DNA from: Alphaproteobacteria bacterium | GTDB taxonomy: Bacteria; Pseudomonadota; Alphaproteobacteria; UBA8366; Aestuariispiraceae | Assembly: GCA_030065235.1 (NCBI GenBank) | Contig: JASJDC010000012.1 | Span: 36,872-100,871 of the forward strand | Length of the DNA stretch: 64,000 bases | Direction of reading: 5' to 3' | In this document: piece after piece, positions 1 through 9,979 of the stretch | Position numbering within the stretch: the stretch's first letter is position 1 | How the letters are laid out: the number at the start of each line of letters is the position of its first letter | Notes under the pieces: model-generated | Told to the model about the DNA's origin: nothing | Database searches by the model: none | What the model saw: only the letters and a program-made list of their open reading frames with translations | Program-made: the position numbers and the translations under genes

Positions 1-66
1 GCGGGCTTTGGTGCGCCGCCCGGTCGCTCCTACCGGCGGTCCGCGGACCGTCTGGACAGTGGTTAG
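1..66 (+). CDS. possible 3' end of an upstream gene
   Basis: A frame is open from the first base to a TAG at 64-66, leaving 21 codons. In a sugar ABC operon the missing gene would often be the ATPase or the substrate-binding protein. The visible residues have no motif I recognise, so this may be chance. Confidence 0.25.
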   Translation, partial: AGFGAPPGRSYRRSADRLDSG

Positions 67-78
67 GGGACGCGGACC

Positions 79-1008
79 GTGTCGGATATAACGGCTTCAT
101 CCCGGTTTGGCGGGGGCGGCGCCTCAGTTTGGCGCCGCAACCAACGGCGGATCGCGCCCTGGCTGTTCCTGGGGCCGGGCATCCTGATGTTCGTGCTCTA
201 TGTGATCCTGCCGATCTTCGAATCGGTCTGGATCAGTCTCTATGAATGGGATGGCATCGGGGCCAAGGAATTCATCGGCTTCGGAAATTACGTCGAACTG
301 GTTGATGACGACGCTTTTTACACCTCCCTGAAAAACAATGTTATCTGGCTGGTGCTCTATATGTTGGCGCCGCCGGCGGGCCTGCTGATCGCATTGTTCC
401 TGAACCAGAATGTGCGCGGCATTCGGCTCGCCAAATCTTTGTTCTTCTTCCCTTTTGTCATTAGCCAGGTCGTTGTCGGCCTTGTGTTCTCCTGGTTCTA
501 CGACCCGTCCTTTGGGCTGTTGGCGGAACTTTTGAGACTGGTCGGCCTCGAGCCGATTCCGGTTTTGGCGGATGAGCGCTACGTTACCTATGGCATTATC
601 ATCGCCGGGCTGTGGCCGCAGACCGCCTATTGCATGATCCTGTATCTGACGGGCCTGAACGCCGTTTCGGCGGATCAGATCGAGGCCGGACGGCTGGACG
701 GCGCCAAGGGCTGGCGGATGCTCTGGTTCGTGATCCTGCCGCAGTTGCGTCCGGCGACCTTCATTGCGGTTGTCGTCACCGTGATCGGCGCACTGCGCTC
801 TTTCGACCTGATCTCAATCATGACAGACGGCGGTCCCTATGGGTCGAGCCGGGTCCTCGCCTTTTTCATGTATGAGCAGGCTTTGTCGGAATACGGTTTC
901 CGCATGGGCTACGGCGCGGCCATCGCCGTCGTCCTGTTCCTGATTATGATGGTCTATATCGCCTTCTTCCTGTGGCGGATGAACCGGGACGAGAAGGGGG
1001 GCGGCTAA
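79..1008 (+). CDS. sugar ABC transporter permease, MalF/UgpA type
   Basis: Inner-membrane permease of a carbohydrate importer (309 aa, usual size for this family). The N-terminus has a short cytoplasmic stretch followed by a long hydrophobic helix. Several more membrane segments follow. An EAA-type loop (EAGRLDGAKG, starting near residue 202) is the site that docks the ATPase. The GTG start is preceded by AGGGGA at 65-70. The next permease starts one base after the stop, so the two form the usual heterodimer. The downstream alpha- and beta-galactosidases suggest galacto-oligosaccharides or galactosides as substrate; that is inferred from context. The binding protein and ATPase are not in the window. 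Confidence 0.93.
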   Translation: MSDITASSRFGGGGASVWRRNQRRIAPWLFLGPGILMFVLYVILPIFESVWISLYEWDGIGAKEFIGFGNYVELVDDDAFYTSLKNNVIWLVLYMLAPPAGLLIALFLNQNVRGIRLAKSLFFFPFVISQVVVGLVFSWFYDPSFGLLAELLRLVGLEPIPVLADERYVTYGIIIAGLWPQTAYCMILYLTGLNAVSADQIEAGRLDGAKGWRMLWFVILPQLRPATFIAVVVTVIGALRSFDLISIMTDGGPYGSSRVLAFFMYEQALSEYGFRMGYGAAIAVVLFLIMMVYIAFFLWRMNRDEKGGG

Positions 1009-1009
1009 G

Positions 1010-1858
1010 ATGTTTCCGACCCCGATCGAACGCACCGCCGCGCCGACACAGGCGCTCTACAAGATCGCGCTGCCGATCAGCCTGTTGCTTTGGCTGGCGC
1101 CGTTGCTGGCGGTGATGCTGACCTCCGTCCGCAGCCAGGGCGACATCATCGCCGGCAATTACTGGGGATGGCCGACCGATTTCGACCTGATGGAGAACTA
1201 TCTGGCGGTGTTCCAGAACTCGCCGATCGGGCAATATATCTGGAATTCCTTCAAGGTCACGATCCCGACCGTGATCGGCGCGGTGGCGCTGAGCTGCATG
1301 ACCGGCTTCGCGCTGGCGGTCTACAAGTTCAAGGGCAACCTGCTCTTGTTCTTCATGTTCGTCGCCGGGAACTTTATCCCGTTCCAGATCCTGATGGTGC
1401 CGGTCCGTGATTTCACCCTGCAGCTTGGGCTTTATGATACCACCATGGGGCTGGTGCTGTTTCATGTCGCCTTCCAGACCGGCTTCTGCACCTTATTCAT
1501 GCGCAATTTCATCAAGGCCCTGCCGTTTGAGTTGATCGAGGCGGCGCGAGTCGAGGGCGTGAGCGAGGTGCGGATCTTCTGGTTCGTCGTGCTGCCGTTG
1601 ATGCGGCCCGCCATCGCGGCGCTCAGCGTCTTGATCTTCACTTTCATCTGGAACGACTATTTCTGGGCGACGGTGTTGGTCCAGGGCAAGCACGCCCTGC
1701 CGGTGACGGCGGGTCTCTATTCCTTGAACGGGCAGTGGATTGCGGCATGGCACCTGGTCTCGGCGGGGTCCATCGTCGCGGCGCTGCCGCCGGTGGCGAT
1801 GTTCTTCTTGATGCAGAAGCATTTCATCGCCGGGCTGACCCTGGGCGCGGTTAAGTGA
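1010..1858 (+). CDS. sugar ABC transporter permease, MalG/UgpE type
   Basis: Second permease of the same importer (282 aa). The EAA loop (EAARVEGVSE, from about residue 177) and the closing run of hydrophobic helices are typical of MalG-type permeases. It begins directly after the first permease stop, and its own stop overlaps the GTG start of the alpha-galactosidase (GTGA), so translation of transport and hydrolysis genes is coupled. Substrate is inferred to be a galactoside from the operon. Confidence 0.93.
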   Translation: MFPTPIERTAAPTQALYKIALPISLLLWLAPLLAVMLTSVRSQGDIIAGNYWGWPTDFDLMENYLAVFQNSPIGQYIWNSFKVTIPTVIGAVALSCMTGFALAVYKFKGNLLLFFMFVAGNFIPFQILMVPVRDFTLQLGLYDTTMGLVLFHVAFQTGFCTLFMRNFIKALPFELIEAARVEGVSEVRIFWFVVLPLMRPAIAALSVLIFTFIWNDYFWATVLVQGKHALPVTAGLYSLNGQWIAAWHLVSAGSIVAALPPVAMFFLMQKHFIAGLTLGAVK

Positions 1859-4020
1859 CCGGCGCCGCCTTGTGGCGGTTGGATGGGCCGCACCAGACAT
1901 TTCTGTTCGCCAGTATCGATAACCGCGTCCCGGAATGCGTCTACTGGGGCGCGCCGCTGCCTGCGCGTCAGGATTACGATTCGCTTTCGGCTTGGGCGCT
2001 GGCCGGCCGCCGCGCGCCGATCGGCGGCATGCTCGACCAATCGACGGGCGTCGCTCTGCTGCCGGAGCGTTCTTCGGCCTTTCTTGGAGCGCCGGGGATT
2101 GAGGCGATGCGTCCGGACGGGGCCGCATGGGCGACGCGGTTCGAACTGGTCGATGTCGAAGCCATTGGCCAGGGGCTTTACTTCGTTTGCCGCGACGCCG
2201 CCGCCGGGTTCGCGCTGAGCATCGGACTGGGGATCGAGCCGCGCTCCGGTTGCTTGTCGGGCGTCAGCCAGATCGTGAATGAGGGCGCGAACGACCTTCA
2301 TCTCCCATGGCTCAGCGCTCCGGTCCTGCCGGGCCCCGCCCATGGCGCGGAGATCATCGACTATACCGGCCGCTGGTGCCGAGAATTTCAGCCCCAGCAC
2401 ACGCCTTGGCGGGCCGGCGCGCATTTGCGCGAAATTCGCACCGGCCGCACCGATCATCAGCATTATCCGGGGCTGCATCTGCCGGCCCAGGGTGGCGATT
2501 CTGAGCGCGCCGACCCCGAGCGCGGCGGCTGCTACGCGCTGCAGTTGGGCTGGTCCGGCGGCGCCCGCATGGTCGCCGAGCAGACGCCGGACGGTCTGCG
2601 CCAGATCCAGATGGGCGCCGCCACGATCCCGGGCGAACGGGTTTTGAAGCCGGGAGAGGCGCACGCCTCGCCGCCGATTTTCGCCGCTTATCGCGAAAGC
2701 CTGTCCGAGACAGCCTCGAGTTTTCATGCGCTTGGCCGATCCCTGGCGCCCGCGACGCCGATGCAGGACCGTCCGCGACTGGTGCATCTGAACTGCTGGG
2801 AGGCGGTCTATTTCAACCATGATACTGAAGATCTGCTCGATCTGGCGCGCGCCGGCGCGGCGCTGGGCTGCGAACGGTTCGTGCTCGATGACGGCTGGTT
2901 CCTCGGTCGACGCGATGATACCGCAGGGCTCGGCGATTGGCGGGTCGACCCGGATGTGTACCCAGAGGGTCTGACGCCCCTGATCGATGGCGTGCGCGCC
3001 CTGGGTCTCGATTTCGGCCTTTGGGTCGAGCCGGAGATGGTCAATCTCGACAGCGATTTGGCCCGCGCCCACCCCGACTGGATCCTTCGGCCGCCGGATT
3101 TGCCGCAAATTGAGGGCCGCCACCAGTTGGTGTTGGATCTCGCGCGGCCTGAGGTCTCCGACCATCTGTTTGGCGCATTGGACGCGCTGTTGAGCGATCA
3201 CAAGATCGGCTATCTGAAATGGGACCATAACCGGCCGTTGACCATGCCGGGCGGCGCCGACGGTCGTCCTTCCGTGATCGCTCAGACCGAGGCCGTCTAT
3301 GCGCTGCTTGACCGGCTTCGGGCGGCGCATCCGAGCGTCGAGATCGAAAGCTGCGCCTCGGGCGGCGGACGGATTGATCTCGGTATTCTGACCCGCACGC
3401 ACCGGGTCTGGCTTTCGGACTCCAACGACCCGGTCGAACGGCTGCGCATGCAGCATATCGCCGCCCGGTTCCTGGCGCCGGAAATTGCCGGTGCGCATAT
3501 CGGACCGTCGCCGGCGCATACGTCGGGCCGCGAGACGCCGATCGCCTTCCGCGCCTGGGTCGCGGCCCAGCGCTGGATGGGGTTGGAACTGGACCCGCGC
3601 ATCCTGTCCGACGACGAGGCGGATTTGGTCAAGCGCGTCATCGGCTGGTATCGCGCCAACCGGGCCTTTCTGCATGGCGCCGAGTGCCGTTTGCTCAACG
3701 CGCCCAAGGGCGGTTTCGCCGAACTCTTCATTGCCGAGGATCGGTCGCGTTTCATCCTATTCTATGGGGTGGCCGAGGCGGCGGACGCCACCGCGGCGCC
3801 GCCTTTGCTCTTGGCGGGTTTGGACGCCGATTCGGTCTATGAGTGCCGTTGGGTGAACGCACAGGACTGCCGCAGCGCCAGCCGGGATGCTGTCCATAGC
3901 GCCGGCGCGGCTTTGGAAAAAGGAATGAGCGTCAGCGGCGCGCTTTTAATGCAAGGCGGTTTGTCGATCCCGCATCTCTTCCCGCAGAGCATGATGGTGG
4001 TGGAGGGGCGCGCGTCGTGA
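1855..4020 (+). CDS. alpha-galactosidase, GH36
   Basis: Cytoplasmic glycoside hydrolase of 721 aa, the usual size for GH36, that releases galactose from alpha-1,6-galactosides such as melibiose or raffinose. No signal peptide is visible. The nucleophile motif YLKWDHNR places the likely nucleophile at Asp457. The later WLSDSNDPVERL segment places the likely acid/base at about Asp522. The CASGGGR segment between them is also typical of the family. It starts at GTG within the preceding permease stop and ends overlapping the kinase gene. Family assignment is firm; the exact substrate is inferred. Confidence 0.93.
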   Translation: MTGAALWRLDGPHQTFLFASIDNRVPECVYWGAPLPARQDYDSLSAWALAGRRAPIGGMLDQSTGVALLPERSSAFLGAPGIEAMRPDGAAWATRFELVDVEAIGQGLYFVCRDAAAGFALSIGLGIEPRSGCLSGVSQIVNEGANDLHLPWLSAPVLPGPAHGAEIIDYTGRWCREFQPQHTPWRAGAHLREIRTGRTDHQHYPGLHLPAQGGDSERADPERGGCYALQLGWSGGARMVAEQTPDGLRQIQMGAATIPGERVLKPGEAHASPPIFAAYRESLSETASSFHALGRSLAPATPMQDRPRLVHLNCWEAVYFNHDTEDLLDLARAGAALGCERFVLDDGWFLGRRDDTAGLGDWRVDPDVYPEGLTPLIDGVRALGLDFGLWVEPEMVNLDSDLARAHPDWILRPPDLPQIEGRHQLVLDLARPEVSDHLFGALDALLSDHKIGYLKWDHNRPLTMPGGADGRPSVIAQTEAVYALLDRLRAAHPSVEIESCASGGGRIDLGILTRTHRVWLSDSNDPVERLRMQHIAARFLAPEIAGAHIGPSPAHTSGRETPIAFRAWVAAQRWMGLELDPRILSDDEADLVKRVIGWYRANRAFLHGAECRLLNAPKGGFAELFIAEDRSRFILFYGVAEAADATAAPPLLLAGLDADSVYECRWVNAQDCRSASRDAVHSAGAALEKGMSVSGALLMQGGLSIPHLFPQSMMVVEGRAS

Positions 4021-4979
4021 CTAGGCGAGGAGCTTTAGTCCCCGATTGGATCGCCGCCGATTGGGGCACCAGCAACCTGCGGCTCTGGGCGATGCGCGCC
4101 GACGGCGCGGTGCTGGCGAGAAGCGAGAGCCAAGCGGGCATGGGGGTCCTATCCGGCGCTGAGGCGTTCGAGGCGGCCTTGCTGGAGGGCTGCGTCGATT
4201 GGCTGCCGCCAGACCCCAAGGTCCGTGTCCCCGTCATCGCCTGCGGCATGGTCGGCGCGCGCGAGGGCTGGATCAACGCGCCCTATTCGGACCTGGCGTC
4301 GTTGCAGGATCACTCGGATCTCTACCGCGCCGCCATTGCAGCGCCGGTTGTCGATCCGCGCCTGGACGTCCGTATCCTGCCGGGTCTCAAACGCGTGGAT
4401 CCCGCCGATGTCATGCGCGGCGAGGAGACGCAATTGGGCGGCTTCCTGATGGACCGGCCCGGCTATGACGGTTTGGTTTGCTTGCCGGGCACACACAGCA
4501 AATGGGTGCGGTTGAAGGCCGGCCGGATCGCTGATTTCCATACGCTGATGACGGGCGAATTGTTTGCACTGCTCTCGCGGCAATCCATCTTGCGGCACAC
4601 GCTTTCAGTTGACGGCGACGATCCGGATCAATTCACGTTGGCGGTTGTGGAGGCTTCCGCGAAGCCGCTCTCCGCCTTGGACTCGCTGTTCGGTCTGCGC
4701 GCCAGCGCCTTGGTGTCCGACCTCTCGCCGTCGGAAGCGGGCGCACGCTTGTCGGGACTTTTGCTCGGCGCTGAACTGGCGGCGGTGCGTGATCGGCATG
4801 GCGCGGCGGCGCTGCAGTCGGCGCCGATTGTTCTGATCGGCGTCGCAGCGCTGAGCGACCACTATCGCGCGGCGCTTAAGACGATCGGCGTCAAAGCTGA
4901 GATCATCAGCGGCGAGGATCTCGCGCTGAAGGGACTGACAGCGGCACATGCCATCTTGATCGGAGAGCGCGCATCATGA
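4017..4979 (+). CDS. dgoK: 2-dehydro-3-deoxygalactonokinase
   Basis: Phosphorylates 2-keto-3-deoxy-galactonate to the 6-phosphate in the De Ley-Doudoroff route for galactose. The 320-aa protein begins with the [11 protein letters not shown] phosphate-binding strand of the DgoK family. It also has the LPGTHSKWV segment conserved in these kinases. The GTG start overlaps the alpha-galactosidase stop, and the stop overlaps the aldolase ATG (ATGA). Adjacent placement with the aldolase supports the assignment. The galactose dehydrogenase, lactonase and galactonate dehydratase needed upstream in the pathway are not in this window. Confidence 0.92.
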   Translation: MTRRGALVPDWIAADWGTSNLRLWAMRADGAVLARSESQAGMGVLSGAEAFEAALLEGCVDWLPPDPKVRVPVIACGMVGAREGWINAPYSDLASLQDHSDLYRAAIAAPVVDPRLDVRILPGLKRVDPADVMRGEETQLGGFLMDRPGYDGLVCLPGTHSKWVRLKAGRIADFHTLMTGELFALLSRQSILRHTLSVDGDDPDQFTLAVVEASAKPLSALDSLFGLRASALVSDLSPSEAGARLSGLLLGAELAAVRDRHGAAALQSAPIVLIGVAALSDHYRAALKTIGVKAEIISGEDLALKGLTAAHAILIGERAS

Positions 4980-5599
4980 CTGAAGCACGACCGCTGGTCG
5001 CCATTCTGCGCGGTGTTGCGCCTGACGAGGCGGTTCCGATCGCCGAGGCCCTGGCGGTGGCCGGGATTACAAGGATCGAAACGCCGCTCAACTCGCCCGA
5101 CCCGCTTGAGAGCATCGGCCGGATGGCGGCGGCGCTTGGCGGACAGGCGCAAATAGGGGCCGGCACGGTTTTGACCCCAGCAGATGTACGCGCGGTCGCG
5201 AAGGCGGGCGGGAGTTTCATCGTCTCGCCCAACACGGACCAGAATGTGATCGCCGAAAGCAAGCGGCTTGGCCTTGGCTCCTGGCCGGGCGCCTTCACGG
5301 CAACCGAGTGTTTCGAGGCGCTGAAGGCGGGCGCGGATGTGCTGAAACTTTTTCCCGTTAGCAAGCTCGGCCCCGACGGCGTGAAAGCCTTGAAGGCCGT
5401 CTTGCCGAAAGACACGCCCGTCTATGGGGTCGGCGGCGTCGATCATACGAATTTCGCGCCCTACGCCGCCGCCGGCTGTACAGGCTTTGGCCTGGGCTCG
5501 GGCCTCTACAAGCCGGGCCGCACGGTGGCGGAGGTTCGCGCCATCGCAGAGAAGACTGTCGCCGCTTGGGACTCCTTGGCGGCTGGGTCAACACCGTGA
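4976..5599 (+). CDS. dgoA: 2-dehydro-3-deoxy-6-phosphogalactonate aldolase
   Basis: Class I aldolase that splits KDPGal into pyruvate and glyceraldehyde 3-phosphate (207 aa, usual for the KDPG/KDPGal family). The segment [13 protein letters not shown] contains the likely Schiff-base lysine, Lys124. The [11 protein letters not shown] strand is also typical. It overlaps the kinase gene by four bases. I call KDPGal rather than KDPG aldolase because it is paired with a DgoK-type kinase and galactosidases. Confidence 0.92.
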   Translation: MTEARPLVAILRGVAPDEAVPIAEALAVAGITRIETPLNSPDPLESIGRMAAALGGQAQIGAGTVLTPADVRAVAKAGGSFIVSPNTDQNVIAESKRLGLGSWPGAFTATECFEALKAGADVLKLFPVSKLGPDGVKALKAVLPKDTPVYGVGGVDHTNFAPYAAAGCTGFGLGSGLYKPGRTVAEVRAIAEKTVAAWDSLAAGSTP

Positions 5600-5624
5600 T
5601 GCGCTCGATGTTTGAGGCTTCGCC

Positions 5625-7604
5625 ATGACGGCGCCTGAGTTCCAGCGCCGGCTCGGCGTCTGCTATTACCCGGAACATTGGCCGGAAGAAGGTTGGGCGG
5701 AAGACGCGCGCCGGATGGTGGAACTGGGCCTGACCTGGGTCCGGATCGGCGAGTTCGCCTGGAGCCGGCTGGAGCCTGCGCCGGGAGACTATGCGTTCGG
5801 CTGGCTGGACCGCGCGGTCGCGGTGCTGGGAGAGGCCGGTTTGAAGGTGGTGCTGGGAACCCCGACGGCGACGCCGCCGCGCTGGCTGCTGGATCGTCAT
5901 CCCGACATGCTGGCGGTGGGCGCGGATGGACAGCCGCGCGGCTTCGGCTCACGTCGTCATTACTGTTTCAGCCATGAAGGCTATCGCGACGAATCCGCCC
6001 GGATCACCGCGGCCTTGGCCGAGCGTTGCGGCGAGAACGACGCGGTCGCGGCCTGGCAGACCGATAATGAATATGGCTGCCACGACACCGTGCTCAGCTA
6101 TTCGGACGCGGCGCTGGCGGCCTTCCGGCTCTGGCTCTTGCGCAAATATGAAACGATCGAGGCGCTGAACGCGGCCTGGGGCAATGTCTTTTGGTCGATG
6201 GAATACACCGCCTTCGACCAGATCGGCGCGCCGGTCGGGACCGTCACCGAGCCCAATCCGGCCCACGTGCTTGACTACGCCCGGTTCAGCAGCGATCAGG
6301 TCGCCGATTTCAACAGAATTCAGGCTGACATCATTCGCGCCGCCAGCCCGGGTCGGACGATCCTGCACAATTATATGGGGCGGGTGCTGGATTTCGACCA
6401 TTTCAAGACCGGGGCCGATCTCGACGCGGCCTCTTGGGACTCCTACCCGTTGGGTTTCCTCGAGGATCGGCTCGAGATGGCGGAGGCGCGGCGGCTGCGC
6501 CTTTTGCGCCAGGGTGACCCGGATTTTCAGGCCTTTCATCACGATCTCTACCGCGCCGTCGGCAAGGGACGATCCTGGGTGATGGAACAGCAACCGGGGC
6601 CGGTGAATTGGGCCGGGCATAATCCGGCGCCGTTGCCCGGCATGGTGCGACTCTGGACCTGGGAAGCCTTCGCTCATGGGGCCGAGGTGGTGAGCTATTT
6701 TCGCTGGCGTCAGGCGCCTTTCGCCCAGGAGCAAATGCATACGGGCCTGTTGCGGCCCGACAGCGTCCCGGCGCAAGGCTACGCCGAGGCGCGCCAGGTC
6801 GCTGAGGAGGTCGCCCGGTTGCATAATCAAGGGGCCGGAGACGTGGGGCTGCGGCGCAACCCTGTCGCCCTGATCTTCGACTATGAAAGCGCCTGGGCCT
6901 GGGGCGCACAGCCGCAGGGCGCCGGCTTCGACTATTTCGACTTGGTCTTCGCCTTCTATCGGGCCCTACGCCGATTGGGCGTCGGGGTCGATTTCATTCC
7001 GCCGACGGTCGCCGACCTATCGACCTACAAGGTGGCCTTCGCGCCGGGCCTGTTTGCGTGGACGGTGTCGCTGAGACAGGTATTGGCCGACTTCAAAGGT
7101 GTTTTCTTCGCTGGTCCGCGCAGCGGTTCTAAGACAAAGGATTTCATAACTCCGACAGCTATGCCGCCCGACCTGCCGGACCGATTTCCCGGTTTGGTCG
7201 TCTCCCGTGTCGAGAGCATTCGCCCGGGCGCAGAAATTGCGTTGGAGGATGGCGGCGTGCTCCAGCTCTGGTGCGAGTTACTTGATGTTCCAGAAGAATT
7301 CTCGGTCGATGAGGCCACGGCCGAAGGCGATCCAGTGTTGGTCCGGCGCGGCCAATCCTACTATCTCGCCGGCTGGCCGGAACAAGACGCTTTGGCGCGC
7401 ATGGTCTCCGCCACGCTGACCCGCGCTGCCGTCAAAACCGAGCCGGTCACCGGCGACCTGCGCCTGACCGAAGATGTAACCTACCGCTACATCTTCAACT
7501 ACGGCCCTGAGCCGGCCGACGCGTCGCCGCTGATCGGCGCGCGCGAGATCGTGCTGGGAACGCCAAACATGCAACCCGCTGATGTCGTGATCGCGCGACG
7601 GTGA
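5625..7604 (+). CDS. beta-galactosidase, GH42
   Basis: Hydrolyses terminal beta-galactosides; 659 aa, normal for GH42. It opens with GVCYYPEHWPEEGW, the family's first barrel strand. The acid/base is likely Glu149 in the TDNEYGCHD segment. The nucleophile is likely Glu321 in VMEQQPGPVNW. A trimerisation domain and a small C-terminal beta domain follow the barrel. No signal peptide is visible, so it should be cytoplasmic. It lies 25 bases after the aldolase and is the last gene of the operon. With the GH36 enzyme, the operon covers both anomeric linkages of galactose. Confidence 0.93.
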   Translation: MTAPEFQRRLGVCYYPEHWPEEGWAEDARRMVELGLTWVRIGEFAWSRLEPAPGDYAFGWLDRAVAVLGEAGLKVVLGTPTATPPRWLLDRHPDMLAVGADGQPRGFGSRRHYCFSHEGYRDESARITAALAERCGENDAVAAWQTDNEYGCHDTVLSYSDAALAAFRLWLLRKYETIEALNAAWGNVFWSMEYTAFDQIGAPVGTVTEPNPAHVLDYARFSSDQVADFNRIQADIIRAASPGRTILHNYMGRVLDFDHFKTGADLDAASWDSYPLGFLEDRLEMAEARRLRLLRQGDPDFQAFHHDLYRAVGKGRSWVMEQQPGPVNWAGHNPAPLPGMVRLWTWEAFAHGAEVVSYFRWRQAPFAQEQMHTGLLRPDSVPAQGYAEARQVAEEVARLHNQGAGDVGLRRNPVALIFDYESAWAWGAQPQGAGFDYFDLVFAFYRALRRLGVGVDFIPPTVADLSTYKVAFAPGLFAWTVSLRQVLADFKGVFFAGPRSGSKTKDFITPTAMPPDLPDRFPGLVVSRVESIRPGAEIALEDGGVLQLWCELLDVPEEFSVDEATAEGDPVLVRRGQSYYLAGWPEQDALARMVSATLTRAAVKTEPVTGDLRLTEDVTYRYIFNYGPEPADASPLIGAREIVLGTPNMQPADVVIARR

Positions 7605-8020
7605 AAAAGGCTGAGGGAATTTCGCGATGCAGCGTTATACAATAGGAATATTGAGCCCATAGGCACAAAGAGCCAGCCGAACCGCTTAATGAGTTTGCGG
7701 CCTAGTTTGGAGCGCTGATATGGGATTGATGTTTCGCCATAGTCGGCGCCAACCGTGCGTCTCGAGGTCTCCGATACGCAGTTGATCGTCAGTGTACGGC
7801 TCTGGCAATTTGAGCATGCTACTTATAGGGGTCGTTTCAATGTGCGAGCGTGGGAGTAACAGAAGTATTAATGGCAAACCTGTGAAAGAGTTTGTCGAGC
7901 GACAACATTTGCGAAGCCTGCTTCTGAAGGGTGCGCGGTCGCCTGCCGCAGGCCTGGCCGACGAGGTGTATTCAAGGGTCTGCGCGGGCGTATGCGCGTC
8001 GGTTAGGAAGCTACTTCGCC
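7605..8020. other. intergenic region between convergent operons
   Basis: About 415 bases separate the galactoside operon from the convergent pca operon. The short frames here on both strands have no recognisable motif or good ribosome-binding site. I see no clear rho-independent terminator or regulator gene. Confidence 0.4.
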
Positions 8021-9349
8021 TCAAACCCGCGCCAGCACGGCTTCGATCATCGCTTCGGCCTCGCCGATATGGTTGAGCGGGTTCGCGAGGGCGTCCCAGT
8101 CTACAGGTGCGCCGGTGCGTTGACGCAGCAGGTCCATCAGCGGGGTTCCGGTCTGGATCGCGTCCTTCGACGCTTCGGCGACCAGCGCCTTGGCTTCGGC
8201 CCGCGGCAGGTGATTGGAAAGCGCCGTGGCGGCGGCTTCGGCCAGCGCGGTTCCGCCATTGATATCCAGGTTCTGGCGCATCCGTCCGGCTCGAACGTCG
8301 AGCGTGGTCAGGGTCTCGGTCGCCAGGCTCAGGGATCGGCCCGTGGCGACAACCATGGCGGGCAGGGTCATCCATTCGACAGTCCAGCCGGCCCCGTCTC
8401 GTTCGCTCAGTTGCATCAGGCTCGGTTGGAGCGCGGCGTTCTGACCGGCGAGGAAGCGCGACAGCGCGGTCAGGGTCTCCGCGGCGATCGGATTGGCTTT
8501 GTGCGGCATGGCTGAGGAGGCGCCGCCGGCCAATGCGACTTCGCCGACCTCGCTTTGCGCCAGGAGCGCCAGTTCGCCGCCGATCTTGCCGGTCACGCCG
8601 CCTGTCGTCGTCAGCCAGTGGGCGTAACCGGCGATGCGGTCGCGCTGGCTCTGCCAAGACAGGGCGGGCTGGGGCAAGTCCAGCGCCGCAGCCATCTTGG
8701 CGGCGGTCTCCATCCCACGCCCCTGAAACGCCGAGAGTGTCCCAGCCGCGCCGCCGAATTGCAGGCTTTCCAGATCGGGCCGCAGCACCGCCAACGCGTC
8801 TCGTCGGCGCAGCGCCGCGTCGAGCCAGACCGCAACCCGCAACCCAAATGTCGTTGGCGTCGCGATCTGGCCGCGTGTCCGCGCCGCCATCACGGTGCGG
8901 CGGTGGCGCGCCGCCAGATCCGCCAATAAGGCGATCAGCGCGGCCAAGCGATCCGTGAGCCGATCATTGGCCAGCCGCAGTTGCAGGACCAGCGCGGTGT
9001 CGACCACATCCTGGCTGGTCGACCCAACATGCAGAAAACCGGCGGTCTCCGCATGGCCGGCCTCGATTAGCCGCGCCCGCATATCCTGCAACAGGGCGGT
9101 CACGGGCGTCCCGTCGATGGCGACTTGCGGGCCGAGGGTCGCGGGGTCGGGCGTATAACCTTCGCAGAAGGCGCTCAGCGTCTCGCCGGCGGAGGCGGGG
9201 ATGACGCCCACCGCGCTTTGCACCCGCGCCAGCGCCCCCTCGAACCGGACCATGGCGCTGAGCCGTGCGTGGTCGTCGAGCAAAGCGACCAACTCGGAAT
9301 CGGACAGCAATCCGCCGAGCAAATCGCTATCGAAGACGGATACCGTCAT
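8021..9349 (-). CDS. pcaB: 3-carboxy-cis,cis-muconate cycloisomerase
   Basis: Converts beta-carboxymuconate to gamma-carboxymuconolactone in the protocatechuate branch of the beta-ketoadipate pathway. The 442-aa protein belongs to the fumarase/aspartase superfamily. Its signature SSAMPHKANPIAAE is visible in the middle of the protein, and VGSTSQDVVDTA is another conserved superfamily segment. It is last in the operon pcaC-pcaH-pcaG-pcaB, 12 bases after pcaG. Family and pathway role are well supported by the neighbours. Confidence 0.93.
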   Translation of the reverse strand: MTVSVFDSDLLGGLLSDSELVALLDDHARLSAMVRFEGALARVQSAVGVIPASAGETLSAFCEGYTPDPATLGPQVAIDGTPVTALLQDMRARLIEAGHAETAGFLHVGSTSQDVVDTALVLQLRLANDRLTDRLAALIALLADLAARHRRTVMAARTRGQIATPTTFGLRVAVWLDAALRRRDALAVLRPDLESLQFGGAAGTLSAFQGRGMETAAKMAAALDLPQPALSWQSQRDRIAGYAHWLTTTGGVTGKIGGELALLAQSEVGEVALAGGASSAMPHKANPIAAETLTALSRFLAGQNAALQPSLMQLSERDGAGWTVEWMTLPAMVVATGRSLSLATETLTTLDVRAGRMRQNLDINGGTALAEAAATALSNHLPRAEAKALVAEASKDAIQTGTPLMDLLRQRTGAPVDWDALANPLNHIGEAEAMIEAVLARV

Positions 9350-9361
9350 TGCGGCCGGGCC

Positions 9362-9979
9362 CTAGAGGTCAAAGAACACGGTTTCCTTGTCGCCTTGCAG
9401 ATGAATGTCCCAGCGATACTCGACGCCGGCCGGCGTCTCGACCCGCTCGGCGATCAGGGTTCCGCGCCGGTCTTCCGGCAAGGCGGCCAGAACCGGATCC
9501 TGCGCGTTCGCCGCCGCCTGATCGGCGAAATAGACGCGCGTGTAGAGGTGATTCAAAAGGCCGCGCGCGAACAGGATTACATTGATATGCGGCGCTTGGT
9601 CTGCGTCGCCGGGGACTGCGCCGGGCTGGATCGTCTCGAACAGGAAGCGCGCGCCGGGATCGGTTCCCGTGCCCACCCGGCCAAAACCGACAAAGGGCGC
9701 GTTGCGGCCGCCGGGGTCGGCGGGGTGGCTGTAGCGGCCCTGGGAATCCGCCTGCCAGATCTCGACCATGGCGTCGGAGATCGCCTCGCCGGCGCCGTCA
9801 AGGACGCGGCCGGCCAAGGTGATCCGTTGACCCTCCACGCCTTCGCCGATCAAGGACCCGGTCGCAATGGCGGTCAGGTGGCCATAGCCATACTGCGCCG
9901 GCGTCAGGCCATAGGCGAAGAAGGGCCCGATCGTCTGTGACGGGGTCTGACCGCGCGCCGGGTTTTGGAAGTCGCTCAT
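9362..9979 (-). CDS. pcaG: protocatechuate 3,4-dioxygenase alpha subunit
   Basis: Alpha chain of the Fe(III) intradiol dioxygenase that opens protocatechuate to beta-carboxymuconate. It is 205 aa, the normal alpha length. It starts with the typical QTPSQTIGPFFAYGL segment and contains GRYSHPAD and an APHINVILFARG strand, alpha counterparts of the beta iron-ligand region. Its ATG overlaps the end of pcaH by four bases, consistent with equal synthesis of the two chains. Confidence 0.94.
   Translation of the reverse strand: MSDFQNPARGQTPSQTIGPFFAYGLTPAQYGYGHLTAIATGSLIGEGVEGQRITLAGRVLDGAGEAISDAMVEIWQADSQGRYSHPADPGGRNAPFVGFGRVGTGTDPGARFLFETIQPGAVPGDADQAPHINVILFARGLLNHLYTRVYFADQAAANAQDPVLAALPEDRRGTLIAERVETPAGVEYRWDIHLQGDKETVFFDL

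Noticed and set aside
1717..3675. 652-codon open frame on the minus strand opposite the alpha-galactosidase
   Set aside because: Arises from high GC in the antisense frame; composition is Arg/Ala/Gln-rich without motifs, while the plus strand has clear GH36 active-site segments.
7792..8076. Small plus-strand frame between the galactoside and pca operons
   Set aside because: No family resemblance and it runs into the end of pcaB on the other strand.
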